Part shown: piece after piece, positions 42,776 through 52,600 of the stretch
Numbering within the stretch: the first letter of the stretch is position 1
How the letters are laid out: each line of letters starts with the position of its first letter
Assembly (NCBI GenBank): GCA_038210495.1
Contig: JBBQWR010000007.1
Span: 75,550 to 139,549, forward strand
Direction of reading: 5' to 3'
Length of the DNA: 64,000 bases
DNA from: JBBQWR01 sp038210495
Lineage (GTDB): Bacteria > Planctomycetota > Planctomycetia > Pirellulales > DATAWG01
Position numbers and translations under genes: made by a program
The notes under the pieces: model-generated
Seen by the model: the letters and a program-made list of their open reading frames with translations, nothing else
Database searches by the model: none
What the model was told of the DNA's origin: nothing

Positions 42776-44206
42776 CTACGCCAACTGGCGAGCGTCGAGC
42801 GATCTGTCGCCGCGCAATTTGACTCGCGTTAACTCGGCGCTGCGAGATTTACCGACGATCATGGATATCGTCGGGACGACGAACCACAGGGTCGAGCCGA
42901 TCCCGAGCAGACCCAATCGTCCGGCCCAGTCGAGCAACAGATAATGGACGGTCATAAGCGAGCAGAAGGCGATCGCTAGCCAAGTCGCCATCCGCGGCCG
43001 ACCTGCCCTGACGTGCCACAGCGGCACGGCAATGAGCGCCGGCAGCGCGATCAGGAAATGATGGGCCCAAGACAGCGGCGAAACGATCAGCGACAACACG
43101 CACGCCAGTCCGAAGATTGCAGCCATGTCGCCCAGGGCAGATCCTGAGCGAACCTGCCAAACCGCGAGCAGCAAGAGAGCCACCAGCAAAGCCCGCGCAC
43201 ATGCGATTGCCTTCGCGACGACGGGGTTGTCCATTGGCATTGCGCCGTGGGACGATGCGCCGTTCTCCGTCGGCCCGTTGTCGGGTCCCCCGGTGAACTC
43301 ATGCACGGTCCAATTTCCTAAACTGGTAATGGCGTTGCTCAAACTTTGATTGCGAACGCTCAAAAATCCGGAATTGTTTTCCTCACCCATGTCGTGATGC
43401 ACGACCACCCGATCGATCCACGTTTTTAAGTGAGCTACGTTTTCGGCTTGTCCGATCGCCAGGCCGGGAATCGAGAAGAAGAACAAGCCCAAGCCGAAGC
43501 CAACTCCCCCGCTCGCTCCCAAAAACCGTCGGGTGGAATCAGATTGCCAACCGCCTCGAATTGCCGCGACCAGCAGAGCCAACAACAAGACACCCACTGG
43601 CAGCGCGGGCGTTAATTTAAAGGCGATCGCCAATGCCAACGCCATTCCGCCAGTGGCGGCGCCCCACCAATTGCGATTTTCGGCTACATAGCGAAACCCC
43701 AGCAGTAACAAGTAGGCAAGCAGGATCCCGATCTGCCCACGTTGCAAGCAATTTGCCGCCGGCAGCGCGATCGTCGCCGCCGCGAGCCAAGGTATCCGCG
43801 CCCGGGCCGACGTCGCCCGGGAGTTTGCCTCGTCGTGGTTCCCGCCGCCAAGCAAACTCCAAATTCGACGGCACTCCCGGTAGCAACCCCAGCCGATCAA
43901 TAGGCTGAAAAAGAACCATGCAACCGCCTGCCACTGCGGATCGAGCCGGGCAAGCGGAGCCATGAGGATCGCAAACAACGGCGGATACAAATACTTCCAG
44001 CCGCGCGGGTTGGCCACATCGTACGGATTCCGCCCGTCAAAAAATGCGGAGCCCGCTTCGGTGTAGACCGTCAGATCGGTCTTGTGGTTCAACGGATCGT
44101 TCGGATCGACGCGCCCACGGTTGCGGACATCGGTCAATCCCCAAATCGATAGCGCCGCCGCGAGCACAATCAGAGACCAGCGAGACGTGGCGACGGATGG
44201 CACCAT
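42776..44206 (-). CDS. GT87-like polytopic glycosyltransferase (DUF2029)
   Basis: The product from the ATG at 44206 is about 476 residues with roughly ten hydrophobic helices. The first extracytoplasmic loop contains DLTVYTEAGSAFFDGRNPYDV and YLYPPLFAILMAPLA, the motif region of the GT87 family, whose known members transfer mannose or arabinose from polyprenyl phosphates. Later loops carry GENNSGFLSVRNQSLSNAI and SPLSWAHHFLIALP, also family-typical. A GTG at 44296 would add 30 residues of low quality. Acceptor is unknown. Confidence 0.82.
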   Translation of the reverse strand: MVPSVATSRWSLIVLAAALSIWGLTDVRNRGRVDPNDPLNHKTDLTVYTEAGSAFFDGRNPYDVANPRGWKYLYPPLFAILMAPLARLDPQWQAVAWFFFSLLIGWGCYRECRRIWSLLGGGNHDEANSRATSARARIPWLAAATIALPAANCLQRGQIGILLAYLLLLGFRYVAENRNWWGAATGGMALALAIAFKLTPALPVGVLLLALLVAAIRGGWQSDSTRRFLGASGGVGFGLGLFFFSIPGLAIGQAENVAHLKTWIDRVVVHHDMGEENNSGFLSVRNQSLSNAITSLGNWTVHEFTGGPDNGPTENGASSHGAMPMDNPVVAKAIACARALLVALLLLAVWQVRSGSALGDMAAIFGLACVLSLIVSPLSWAHHFLIALPALIAVPLWHVRAGRPRMATWLAIAFCSLMTVHYLLLDWAGRLGLLGIGSTLWFVVPTISMIVGKSRSAELTRVKLRGDRSLDARQLA

Positions 44207-44442
44207 CTGAGCAGCGAAGCGGGCGACGTGGGAATTGGAAGCGGGGCGAAGTGTATCGGCGCCCGGAAAATGGGTCAATGCAAAAGGCAACTTCACGCGG
44301 CGCCGTGCTACCGCATGTTCTCCAAACTCCCGCCCGGCCTAGCTAACCGGAAATCTTTGCCAACCGAATCAATTCCGACAACCGTTAAAGCCGATACCAA
44401 CCGCGAGGGTCGCCTATCTTCCCTGCTATCGAGGAAAACTGC

Positions 44443-45900
44443 GTGCCGAGGCCTTGGTTCAAAATTCGACGCGGCGCCGTGCTGGCATTGGCGATCATCG
44501 CCTGCACTGGCGCCGTTGCGCGCGGCCAAAACGACGGCGACCTCTTCAGCGCGGCGCCGCAGCGCCGGCGACCGATCGTGATCGGCCTGCCCGCGCCCAC
44601 GGGCGGACAGAGCGGCGAAATCAAGCTTGAGCCGAACGTGGTCGTCAATGGCGCCGCGATGATTCCAGCCGGTGGGGACTATCGCAATCCGCAGGCCAGC
44701 CAGATAGGCGCCGACGGTGGCGTTTCTTTTCCGCTAAGCCTATCCTCGCCACTGACGAGCGGTGGAGTTATACCCACGGCTGGCGTCGCGCTGCCGCTAC
44801 GAGTTATACCGGCGAACCAGCCGCTTGCGCCGCCAGCAGCCGCGGGGACCGGGGCAGCTGGCCCAAGCGCGATGCCATTGCCGGCGCTGGAAGCTGCGCC
44901 GGGCGAAGAGCTTCCGCCTGGTGGCGTCCCGCCTTTGGAAATGACACCCAAAGCCGAGCCGCTTTTTGCTCAATCGCTCTGCGCCACTCCCGAAATCGGT
45001 CCGCACGTCCATCACCACAAGGGCACGTTTTACGGACTCGGCGGCGTTGAAGCCGGAACAGGCGATCCGGGCATCGGACACGAGCGGGTCATGTTCGCGC
45101 CGTTCGCGATCGACATCACGCAGCCGGAAAGCGACCTCAAGTTCCGATTCGATGCGTTTTATCATCGCTACAATCCCGACCGAGTCGAATATTTCTGGGC
45201 GCGCGAAGGGCAACGCGGTCCAAAGCTCGCCGAAACATTCGTCAACAATCAAGATGTCACGACCACATGGGAAGTCGCCAGTGGCAAGGCGTTCTCGATC
45301 ACCACCGAGCTCCCAATCCGCATCGTCGATCCGGTGAACAATGTGGGCACGGCCGGGCTCGGCGATCTGAGCATAACGACCAAAACCGTGCTCCTGGACG
45401 GCAACGAATGGCAGATCACGCAGATTTTTCGCACGATCACGCCGACCGGCGCCGCCAACAAGGGGCTCGGGACGGGCCACGTCTCGCTCGAGCCAGGCAT
45501 GCTGTTCCGATATAAGTGGAGCCCGGAAACCTATTTCCACGGCGAACTGGAGTATTGGTTTCCGCTCGGCGGCGATCCGGTCTACGACGGCCAGGTGCTA
45601 AAATACGGCTTCGGCATCAGCCATTTGCTCTACGAGAACGACACGTTGGCGGTGATCCCGACGCTCGAATTCGTCGGCTACACGGTCTTCAATGGCGCCC
45701 AAACGGCCGTGCCGCCAACCGGCATTCCGCAACCAGTGGACACGATGGGCATTTTTAATGTCCATCCCGGAATCCGCTTCGTCCGCGATTCGCTGGGCGA
45801 TCTGGGCACATACGAGTGGGGCGTCGGCGCCGCGTTCGGCATCACCGCCAACAAATGGTACAACGCCATGCTACTCGTCGAAGCGCGATTCTTATTCTAA
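44443..45900 (+). CDS. Exported protein with C-terminal outer-membrane barrel-like domain
   Basis: The 485-residue product begins with a signal peptide (RRGAVLALAIIACTGAVARGQ). A Gly/Pro/Ala-rich low-complexity region follows to about residue 170. From about 200 the sequence alternates polar and hydrophobic residues with aromatic girdles (ESDLKFRFDAFYHRYNPDRVEYF, WQITQIFRTITPTG, YFHGELEYWFPLGGD) and ends MLLVEARFLF, a C-terminal phenylalanine typical of barrel proteins. It is probably an outer-membrane protein; substrate unknown. The GTG start has GAGGA seven bases upstream. Confidence 0.75.
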   Translation: MPRPWFKIRRGAVLALAIIACTGAVARGQNDGDLFSAAPQRRRPIVIGLPAPTGGQSGEIKLEPNVVVNGAAMIPAGGDYRNPQASQIGADGGVSFPLSLSSPLTSGGVIPTAGVALPLRVIPANQPLAPPAAAGTGAAGPSAMPLPALEAAPGEELPPGGVPPLEMTPKAEPLFAQSLCATPEIGPHVHHHKGTFYGLGGVEAGTGDPGIGHERVMFAPFAIDITQPESDLKFRFDAFYHRYNPDRVEYFWAREGQRGPKLAETFVNNQDVTTTWEVASGKAFSITTELPIRIVDPVNNVGTAGLGDLSITTKTVLLDGNEWQITQIFRTITPTGAANKGLGTGHVSLEPGMLFRYKWSPETYFHGELEYWFPLGGDPVYDGQVLKYGFGISHLLYENDTLAVIPTLEFVGYTVFNGAQTAVPPTGIPQPVDTMGIFNVHPGIRFVRDSLGDLGTYEWGVGAAFGITANKWYNAMLLVEARFLF

Positions 45901-45910
45901 AAACTTCGCC

Positions 45911-45934
45911 ATTAGCCGCGCTCGCTCGCGACGG
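45911..45934. repeat. TTAGCCGC-TCGCTCGCGACG repeat, copy 3
   Basis: ATTAGCCGCGCTCGCTCGCG followed by ACGG lies in the 48-bp gap between the barrel gene and the convergent FHA gene. It matches copies at 35671 and 36271. Confidence 0.45.
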
Positions 45935-45948
45935 GCTTTTGCCCACCG

Positions 45949-46890
45949 TCATTTCGCGGGCCAACGCTCCTCGCCATCGGCGACGCGGGCGCCGAGCGCG
46001 AGATACTCGGCAAAACGCCGCGGCGTCTGCTTCGGATCGGAGTTAGCCAAGAGACTGATCGCGACGACGACTGCCTGGGCCGTCAGCGCTTCTTTCGGGG
46101 GAACCTCGGGCAGACCCGGCGGCGCGATACTGCCGCCGCTCCAAAATGCGCCGCCAGCCGCCCAGCCGGCACCGCTTTCATAGCCGGTTGCATCGGCCGC
46201 CGCTTGCGCCGAGCGGCGATCGTCCTCGCTATTTCGCTCGACCCAACTCTCCGCGGCGCCCAGAGCAGCCCTGTCGCGCGGCGAAATCTTGTCCCCCAAT
46301 GTCGAGCGAATGCACTGACACGCCCACCATACGGCCTGACGCTTCGGCAAGGCGTGAGCCAATAATCGAATCGCTTCTAGCGGCTTAGGGCCTTTGGTCA
46401 GCACCGAGTAGAACTGCCGTACGGTATGCTGCGGTTCCAGGAGTGGTTTCAGCTCATCGTCGAGCTCGTAGAGCCCGCATACAATTGCCGCCAGTGGCGT
46501 GGTGACCGTGAGGAACCCGCTGCTCTTGGTCGCCGTGACCGGCGCGGTAGCCGCGGCCGCCGCCATCGAAGGCGCGTGCGCCACCGGCGCGTGGCCGTCG
46601 ATGTGGACGCTAAAGGTCGTCGCGCCGGCCGTGATTCGATCGCCGTGTCCGACGACGCCCTCGGCCATCGGCTGGCCGTTCACCAGCGTTCCGGCGCCCC
46701 CATGCAGATCGCGAATCCGGCACACGTGCGAATCGAACTCCAGCGAAAAATGGACCGGCGCCATCGCCCCGTCCTGCGGGATATTGAACTCGGCCCACTC
46801 GGTGCGGCCGACGCGCAGCACCTGTCCAGCGCGGAGAAATGTCTTCCGCCCGATCGCCGGCCCTCCCGTGACTTGCAAGATGACTGCCAT
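45949..46890 (-). CDS. FHA-domain protein (possible type VI secretion accessory)
   Basis: FHA domains bind phosphothreonine. The 313-residue product has an N-terminal FHA fold: LRVGRTEWAEFNIP (G28-R29), VHFSLEF, CRIRDLHGGAGTLVNGQ with N71-G72. An alanine-rich linker follows, then a helical domain around 150-235 with LLAHALPKRQAVWWACQCIR, which resembles the DUF6931 region. The C-terminus is glycine/proline-rich. FHA proteins regulate type VI secretion in other bacteria, and the next gene on the same strand upstream is vgrG. The ATG at 46890 begins the FHA fold directly. Confidence 0.82.
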   Translation of the reverse strand: MAVILQVTGGPAIGRKTFLRAGQVLRVGRTEWAEFNIPQDGAMAPVHFSLEFDSHVCRIRDLHGGAGTLVNGQPMAEGVVGHGDRITAGATTFSVHIDGHAPVAHAPSMAAAAATAPVTATKSSGFLTVTTPLAAIVCGLYELDDELKPLLEPQHTVRQFYSVLTKGPKPLEAIRLLAHALPKRQAVWWACQCIRSTLGDKISPRDRAALGAAESWVERNSEDDRRSAQAAADATGYESGAGWAAGGAFWSGGSIAPPGLPEVPPKEALTAQAVVVAISLLANSDPKQTPRRFAEYLALGARVADGEERWPAK

Positions 46891-46909
46891 CGACTCGTGT
46901 CTCGCATAA

Positions 46910-47021
46910 GAGCCGCGCACGCAGTAAGCGGTGGGCTCGACATGAAAATTCCATTGCCGCTCCGCTTACTGCGTGCGCGGCTCAAACAGATTAAATCGTT
47001 CGCTTACTTCGTGAGCGGCTC
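46910..47021. repeat. 22-bp perfect inverted repeat with a third related arm
   Basis: The 22 bases at 46910-46931 are exactly reverse-complementary to 46962-46983 (CCGCTTACTGCGTGCGCGGC and TC). A third, imperfect copy of the right arm is at 47001-47021 (CGCTTACTTCGTGAGCGGCT and C). The structure lies just upstream of the FHA gene and may form a terminator-like stem for vgrG transcription or a dispersed palindromic element. Confidence 0.7.
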
Positions 47022-47053
47022 TAGACGACTGCACCCTTTCCTCGTCGCTTCCC

Positions 47054-47109
47054 TTGTCCCTGATCCCTGATCCGTTGTCCCTGATCCGTTGTCCCTGATC
47101 CCTTGCCCC
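47054..47109. repeat. Heptamer tandem array TTGTCCC/TGATCCC/TGATCCG
   Basis: Eight 7-bp units run without gap: TTGTCCC, TGATCCC, TGATCCG, TTGTCCC, TGATCCG, TTGTCCC, TGATCCC, TTGCCCC. The array ends 13 bp from the vgrG stop codon. It shares the 7-bp period and terminal CCC with other arrays in the window. Confidence 0.75.
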
Positions 47110-47122
47110 TACCCCCGCTTCC

Positions 47123-49264
47123 TCAATTGATCTTCACAAGCGACCCCGACATATCCAACATCCCGCTGGCCGCGACTTTGATCACGCTTCCCTTGTTTTG
47201 AATCATGCCGTCGGCTTCCAGCTTGATCAGCGTCGACTTGATCGTGACGCCCGTGGGCGTGAGCTTGATGGACGTCGAGCCGACTTTTAGCTCGATCGAT
47301 TGCATCGCCTCGATCGTGCATGTCCCTTGGGAGATTGTGTAGCTGGCGTTTCCCGCGGTCACTTTGACGCTCAGATCGCCGGTCTGCACTTCGTGCTTGT
47401 CGTCGTTCTTGACCGTCACCGTTCTCGAGCCGTCTTGCACCGTATGGGTATCGTCTTTCTTGACAGTGACGGTGCGGGTTCCTTTTTCGACCGTGAGCTT
47501 TTCGTTCCCTTCTTGCAGACGCGCCGTGCGATCGTTGTAGATCTCGATCGTTTGATCTCCCTTGTCTTTCTTCTCGAAGCCGACTTTGAGCGTGTCGTTA
47601 TTCTCGACGACCCGGTTAAAGTCCTTTTCCGCGTGGAAATAAATCTCCTCGCTATCCTTCAGGTCTTCGAACCGCAATTCGTTGAAATTCTCTTCGGTCC
47701 CCTGTTGAGAACTGCGAGTCTTGATGACGCTGCGCGTTTTGTTGTCCGGCAGCGTATAAGGAGGCATTTGCTGGGCATTATAGACGCTGCCGACTACGAT
47801 CGGCTGATCGGGATCGCCCTCCTCGAAGGCGACGATCACCTCGTCTCCGACCCGAGGCAAGAAGAAGGCGCCCCACCGCTTGCCGGCCCAGGCTTGGCCG
47901 ACGCGCACCCAGCACGAGCTATCGAGATCCTTCTTGCCCTCGCGGTCCCAGGGAAATTGAATCTTGACTCGGCCGTATTTATCCGTGTTGATCTCCGTCC
48001 CAGCCGCGCCGACGACGATCGCCGATTGCGTGCCGCTGATCGTCGGCTTGGGGGTCACTCGCTGGGGCCGGAAGACGATCGCGGTCGGCAAACAGCGAAA
48101 CGCATTTTTGTAGCGGAACCGCGTGGCTTCGTTGCTCGTGTAGGCCCCTTCCATGTTGGCCGAGTGCTCGACGTCGGTCAGCACATAGTCGCCATCCGCG
48201 TTAAAATGGCTATTCAACGTGAACTTGTGGCCCGCGAGCAACCGCCGCACATTGCTTTCGCCATCGATCATCAAGCCGGGCGAAATGATCTGCTGCATCC
48301 GGATTCCCGCGGTCCGCGTGTTGTCTTGCTCGATTTTGGCCAACTCGCTCGTCTGCTCGCCACCTCCCTTGTCGATGCCGTCGTAGCGCTGGGCATAACC
48401 ACCCGGAAATTCGTAGATTTCCCAAGTATCGTTTCCGCCAACCTTCAGCTTGTGGCTGATCGTGCCGACTTGGGCCGTCGCGTCGATCGGCTTCGTGGCC
48501 TCCAGGTTCTTGCTGGGCTCTTCGAAGCAGTAGTCGCGGGCCGTGTACTTGCCGGCTCGCATTTCCTGGGACTTCTGCCAGCGGTTAACGCGGTCTTCGT
48601 GCAACCGTAGATCGCGCAGGCCTTGAAACTCGCTGTACTTGATCGTCTTTCCGCCGGGCAAATCCGGATGACCCGAAGGCGAATCGGCCAACACCATCTG
48701 ATGATCCGAGGCCGTGTGCGTGAAAAAGTAGAAGATGCCCTCTTCTTCCATCAGTCGGCTTGCGAACTGGAAATCCGATTCGCGATATTGCACGCAGTAG
48801 TCGCGCTTGTCGTATGTGCCCTGGAGGCTCTTTTTGATGTTGATGCCGGTGAGGACCTTGTCCAAAATCTCGGGCACGCTCAGATGCTGAAACGTCCGGC
48901 TTTGGACTTGGTTGCGGAGCTTGACGACCATCGGCATGACTTCGAGCCAATACCGCATGAAGTATTTGCCGACGTCCGGCGAATGCACCTTGGGACCCTC
49001 GGTGATCCGATAGACGACGCCATTGAAATACCGTTTTTCTTCGGCGCCCGGCACTTCCAACCGCACGGTCACCTTTTGCCCCAGCAGGCCATCGAACGGC
49101 AACGTGTAATCCGGCGCCGCCAAGACCGAAAGGCTCAATCGAAACGGCCGAGAAAGGCCCTCGCTGCATGTGAACTGTTCCAGCAGCAGTTTGTCGTCAC
49201 CCAGGTCGGTCTTCAGGCCGATGGGACGATTTGCTTGCGTGACAGTCGCTTCTACGGTCGACAT
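47123..49264 (-). CDS. vgrG: Type VI secretion tip protein VgrG
   Basis: VgrG trimers form the membrane-puncturing spike of the type VI secretion system. The 713-residue product has the gp27-like part (FTCSEGLSRPFRLSLSVLA, FQHLSVPEILDKVL, RDYCVQYRESDFQFASRLMEEEGIFYFF). The gp5 OB-fold follows with RVKIQFPWDREGKKD and SCWVRVGQAWAGKRWGAFFLPRVGDEVIVAF. The C-terminal beta-helix is made of repeated TVTVKKDDTHTV and similar units. No toxin domain follows the helix. The ATG at 49264 is chosen because 22 upstream codons are poorly conserved. No other T6SS structural gene is in the window; an FHA protein lies downstream. Confidence 0.93.
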   Translation of the reverse strand: MSTVEATVTQANRPIGLKTDLGDDKLLLEQFTCSEGLSRPFRLSLSVLAAPDYTLPFDGLLGQKVTVRLEVPGAEEKRYFNGVVYRITEGPKVHSPDVGKYFMRYWLEVMPMVVKLRNQVQSRTFQHLSVPEILDKVLTGINIKKSLQGTYDKRDYCVQYRESDFQFASRLMEEEGIFYFFTHTASDHQMVLADSPSGHPDLPGGKTIKYSEFQGLRDLRLHEDRVNRWQKSQEMRAGKYTARDYCFEEPSKNLEATKPIDATAQVGTISHKLKVGGNDTWEIYEFPGGYAQRYDGIDKGGGEQTSELAKIEQDNTRTAGIRMQQIISPGLMIDGESNVRRLLAGHKFTLNSHFNADGDYVLTDVEHSANMEGAYTSNEATRFRYKNAFRCLPTAIVFRPQRVTPKPTISGTQSAIVVGAAGTEINTDKYGRVKIQFPWDREGKKDLDSSCWVRVGQAWAGKRWGAFFLPRVGDEVIVAFEEGDPDQPIVVGSVYNAQQMPPYTLPDNKTRSVIKTRSSQQGTEENFNELRFEDLKDSEEIYFHAEKDFNRVVENNDTLKVGFEKKDKGDQTIEIYNDRTARLQEGNEKLTVEKGTRTVTVKKDDTHTVQDGSRTVTVKNDDKHEVQTGDLSVKVTAGNASYTISQGTCTIEAMQSIELKVGSTSIKLTPTGVTIKSTLIKLEADGMIQNKGSVIKVAASGMLDMSGSLVKIN

Positions 49265-49519
49265 GCATTTCTCCAGCCAAAGAGTTGAGCCAAACTCAGC
49301 CGATCTTCGTCTCGCCGCCTGCAGTTTCAACGCATCTTGGCGCGAAGACGTGGCAGCGCGGCGGTTTTCAATTTAACGACCGAGCCGGTTTGACACCAGC
49401 GAACTCGCGTCAATCTCGACATGCGGCGCCCGCCGCGGCATCCTGCCCAGCCGGATCGATCCCACGGTCCCCGTCCGAGAACGTCGGCCTACTATGCAGC
49501 ACGATGTCGCGGCTATGTA
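49265..49519. other. Divergent spacer between vgrG and the DUF1549/1553 gene
   Basis: Apart from the promoter candidate at 49520-49550, this stretch between two divergent genes shows no gene, hairpin or repeat that I can support. It is GC-rich and has short open frames in both directions. Confidence 0.3.
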
Positions 49520-49550
49520 TTGGCGAAATCAATCAACAGATGACTATAAT
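49520..49550 (+). promoter_or_regulatory. Candidate promoter of the DUF1549/1553 gene
   Basis: A perfect TATAAT is at 49545-49550 and TTGGCG at 49520-49525 with a 19-bp spacer, 85 bp upstream of the chosen ATG. The -35 match is partial and the spacer is long, so confidence is limited. Confidence 0.35.
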
Positions 49551-49634
49551 CGAAGCCATCCCCGCCCGCGCGGCGAGCCTCCGCCGCCCGCCCCATCGCC
49601 CACGCCACCTTACCCAAAATTCCGAGACGCCTCG

Positions 49635-52600
49635 ATGACCCGTTTTCGAGTGGCCGTTCCGTTTCTGACCACCATTCTGGCTGCCGTTTCATGCTCGGCC
49701 GCGTCTGCCGCCGGACCGGACTTTTCGCTCGAAGTTCGCCCCATCCTCTCGGGCCATTGTTTCAAATGCCACGGTCCCGACGACAAAGCCCGCGAGGCGG
49801 GTTTACGGCTCGATAATCTAAAATCGGCGACCGCCAAACTGGAATCCGGGGACACCGCCATTGTTCCGGGCAAGCCGGCCGACAGCGAACTGATCGAGCG
49901 AATCAACTCGACCGATGAAGAGGTTCAGATGCCGCCGAAGGACGCCAATAAACCGCTTTCGGACCACGAGAAGAAGACGCTCCGCGACTGGATCGCCGCC
50001 GGCGCCGAGTACAAGACTCATTGGGCGTTTTTGCCACCTAAGCAGGCGCCGCTCCCCAAGGTCCATCAATCTGATTGGCCTAAGAACGCGATCGACAATT
50101 TTATTCTCGCTCGTCTTGAAGCTGAAAATCTGCATCCGGCGCCGGTCGCGGATCGGTATACGCTCGTTCGTCGGGTGTATCTCGATCTGGTGGGCTACCC
50201 GCCGACTGCCGAAGAAGCCGACGCCTTCATTGACGATCCGGCGCCAAACGCTTATGAGAAATTGGTCGATCGGCTACTCGCATCGCCCCACTATGGCGAG
50301 CGTTGGGCGCGGCGGTGGCTGGATTTAGCCCGCTATGCCGACACCAATGGCTTCGAGAAGGATCGGCCCCGCGGAGTCTGGCCGTATCGCGATTGGGTGA
50401 TCGAGGCCCTTAATGCCGATCTGCCGTTCGACCAGTTCAGCGTCCAGCAGCTTGCGGGCGACATGCTGCCCAATGCCACGGTCGATCAGCGGATCGCCAC
50501 GGGCTTTCATCGCAACACGATGCTCAACGAAGAAGGGGGCAACGATCCGCAGGAGTTTCGCTACTATTCGCTCGTCGACCGTGTGAACGTGACCAGCACG
50601 GTTTGGCTCGGGCTGACGGTCGGCTGCGCGAATTGCCACACGCACAAATTCGATCCGATTCCGCATGCCGATTATTTTCGCTTGATGGCGTTTTTGAACA
50701 ACGCCGACGAGCCGACGATGGACATCCCGCGAGCCGACCTTGCGAAACAGCGAAAAGATATCGAGACCAAAATCGCCGCGCTCGAAGCCGACTTGCCCAA
50801 CCGTTTTCCGCTCGAAAGCAATCTGGAGTGGGAGCTGGTTACGGGCGCGGCCCTCGTCTCGGCGGCTGGCGCGACAGCCGAGCGACTGCCGGATGGCTCA
50901 TTCCGGCTAAGCGGGACCGATCCGGAAAAAGACACTTACACCATTACATTCCAGAGCGGCGCCGATCGTGTGGCCGCCATTCGCGTCGAAGCGCTTTCGG
51001 ACCCAGCGCTTCCGAGCAAAGGCCCGGGCCGCACCCCGCACGGCAACTTCGTGCTCAGCGAAATCGGCGTGACCATCGAGCCAAAGCTACAGGACAGCAA
51101 CAATTCAGAACCCTCTCCCCCTGGGAGAGGGCAGGGTGAGGGTAGTAAAGTCAAGCCCGACGCCCCTCACCTCAAACCTCTCCCAAAGGGAGAGGGGGCT
51201 GGAAAGGGACCGCAGGCGGTCAAGATCATTCGCGCCGAGGCGGACGCCGAGCAGCAAGGCTTCCCTGCCGCTCACGCGATTGACGGCAATCAGGCCACGG
51301 GCTGGGCCATCCAAATGCCCGGCGAGTGGAACGTCAACCGCGCCGCCACGTTTTATTTCGAAAGACCGCAGGGCGTTCCCACCGGCGCCAAGTGGACCGT
51401 CAAGCTCGATCAGCAATACGGCGGCCACCACACGCTGGGCCGCGTTCGCCTCCAATTGGGCCTAACCGCTCAATCGGCAAACGGCAAAATTTCCGATGAA
51501 TCCGCTCGCCGACGCCAGTATCGCGATCGCCGATTCAACGAATGGTTCTCTCAAGAATCGCAGCACGCCGGCAATTGGCGAATCCTCCCACCAGCCGAGG
51601 TTCATGGAAACGTCCCGGCGCTCTCAATCGAACCCGAGGGGGTCGTCTTGGTCGGTGGTGACAAATCGAAACACGAAGAATCAACCGTGGTGCTGCGGGG
51701 CGACCTGGCTGGTGTCACGGCCCTGCGCCTCGAGGTACTCCCCGATCCGCGGCTTCCCAATGGCGGCCCCGGTCGAATCGATTATGAAGGCCCCTTCGGC
51801 GATTTCTTTCTCTCCGAGTTTCAGGCTTTCGTCGGGGACGCCCAAATTCGTTTCAAGAGCGCGACGCAGTCCTACGCCAAGAATGGTAGCTCCGCGGCCC
51901 AAGCCATCGATGGCGATTTTCAGTCGGGCTGGGATATCGACGGCGGCGTCGGGCGGCGGCACGTGGCGGTTTTTGTGTTGGAAAAGCCCCTCGGTAAAAT
52001 CGATTCGCTTAAATTGAAATTGACCTGCGACAAGTATTACGCCGCCGGGATCGGCAAATTTCGCATCTGGGCGACCAACGACGTCAAACCGGCCGACGCC
52101 CGCGAACTGCCCGGCGAGTTCGAGCCGCTCGTGCGAATGCCGGTCGACAAGCTCTCCGCCGACGAGCGCGCCAAACTGATGCAGTATTTCTGCTCGATCG
52201 CCCCGGAGCTTTCCGCCCAACAGGTCGGGATCAAAAAGCTCCGCGAGCAGTTGCCTAAATACAACACGACGCTCGTTATGCAAGAGCGCCGGCCCGACCA
52301 GATTCGACTTACGTTCGTTCACAAGCGGGGTGAATATCTCCGGCCGACCGATCCGGTCACTCCGGAGGTGCTCTCGATTTTTCCGCCGCTGCCCAAAGAT
52401 CAGCCGCATAATCGGCTGGCGCTGGCCCAGTGGCTCGTGAGCGGCGACAATCCGCTCGTCGGTCGCGTGGCGATAAACCGCCAGTGGCAGGCGATTTTTG
52501 GCCGAGGCATCGTCCGCACGACGGAGGATTTCGGTTATCAGGGCGATCCGCCGACGCATCCGGAATTGCTCGATTGGCTGGCCGTCGAATTCATGAACCA

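Noticed and set aside
47300..48610. Open frame of about 436 codons opposite vgrG
   Set aside because: It is antisense to conserved VgrG domains and has no motif of its own.
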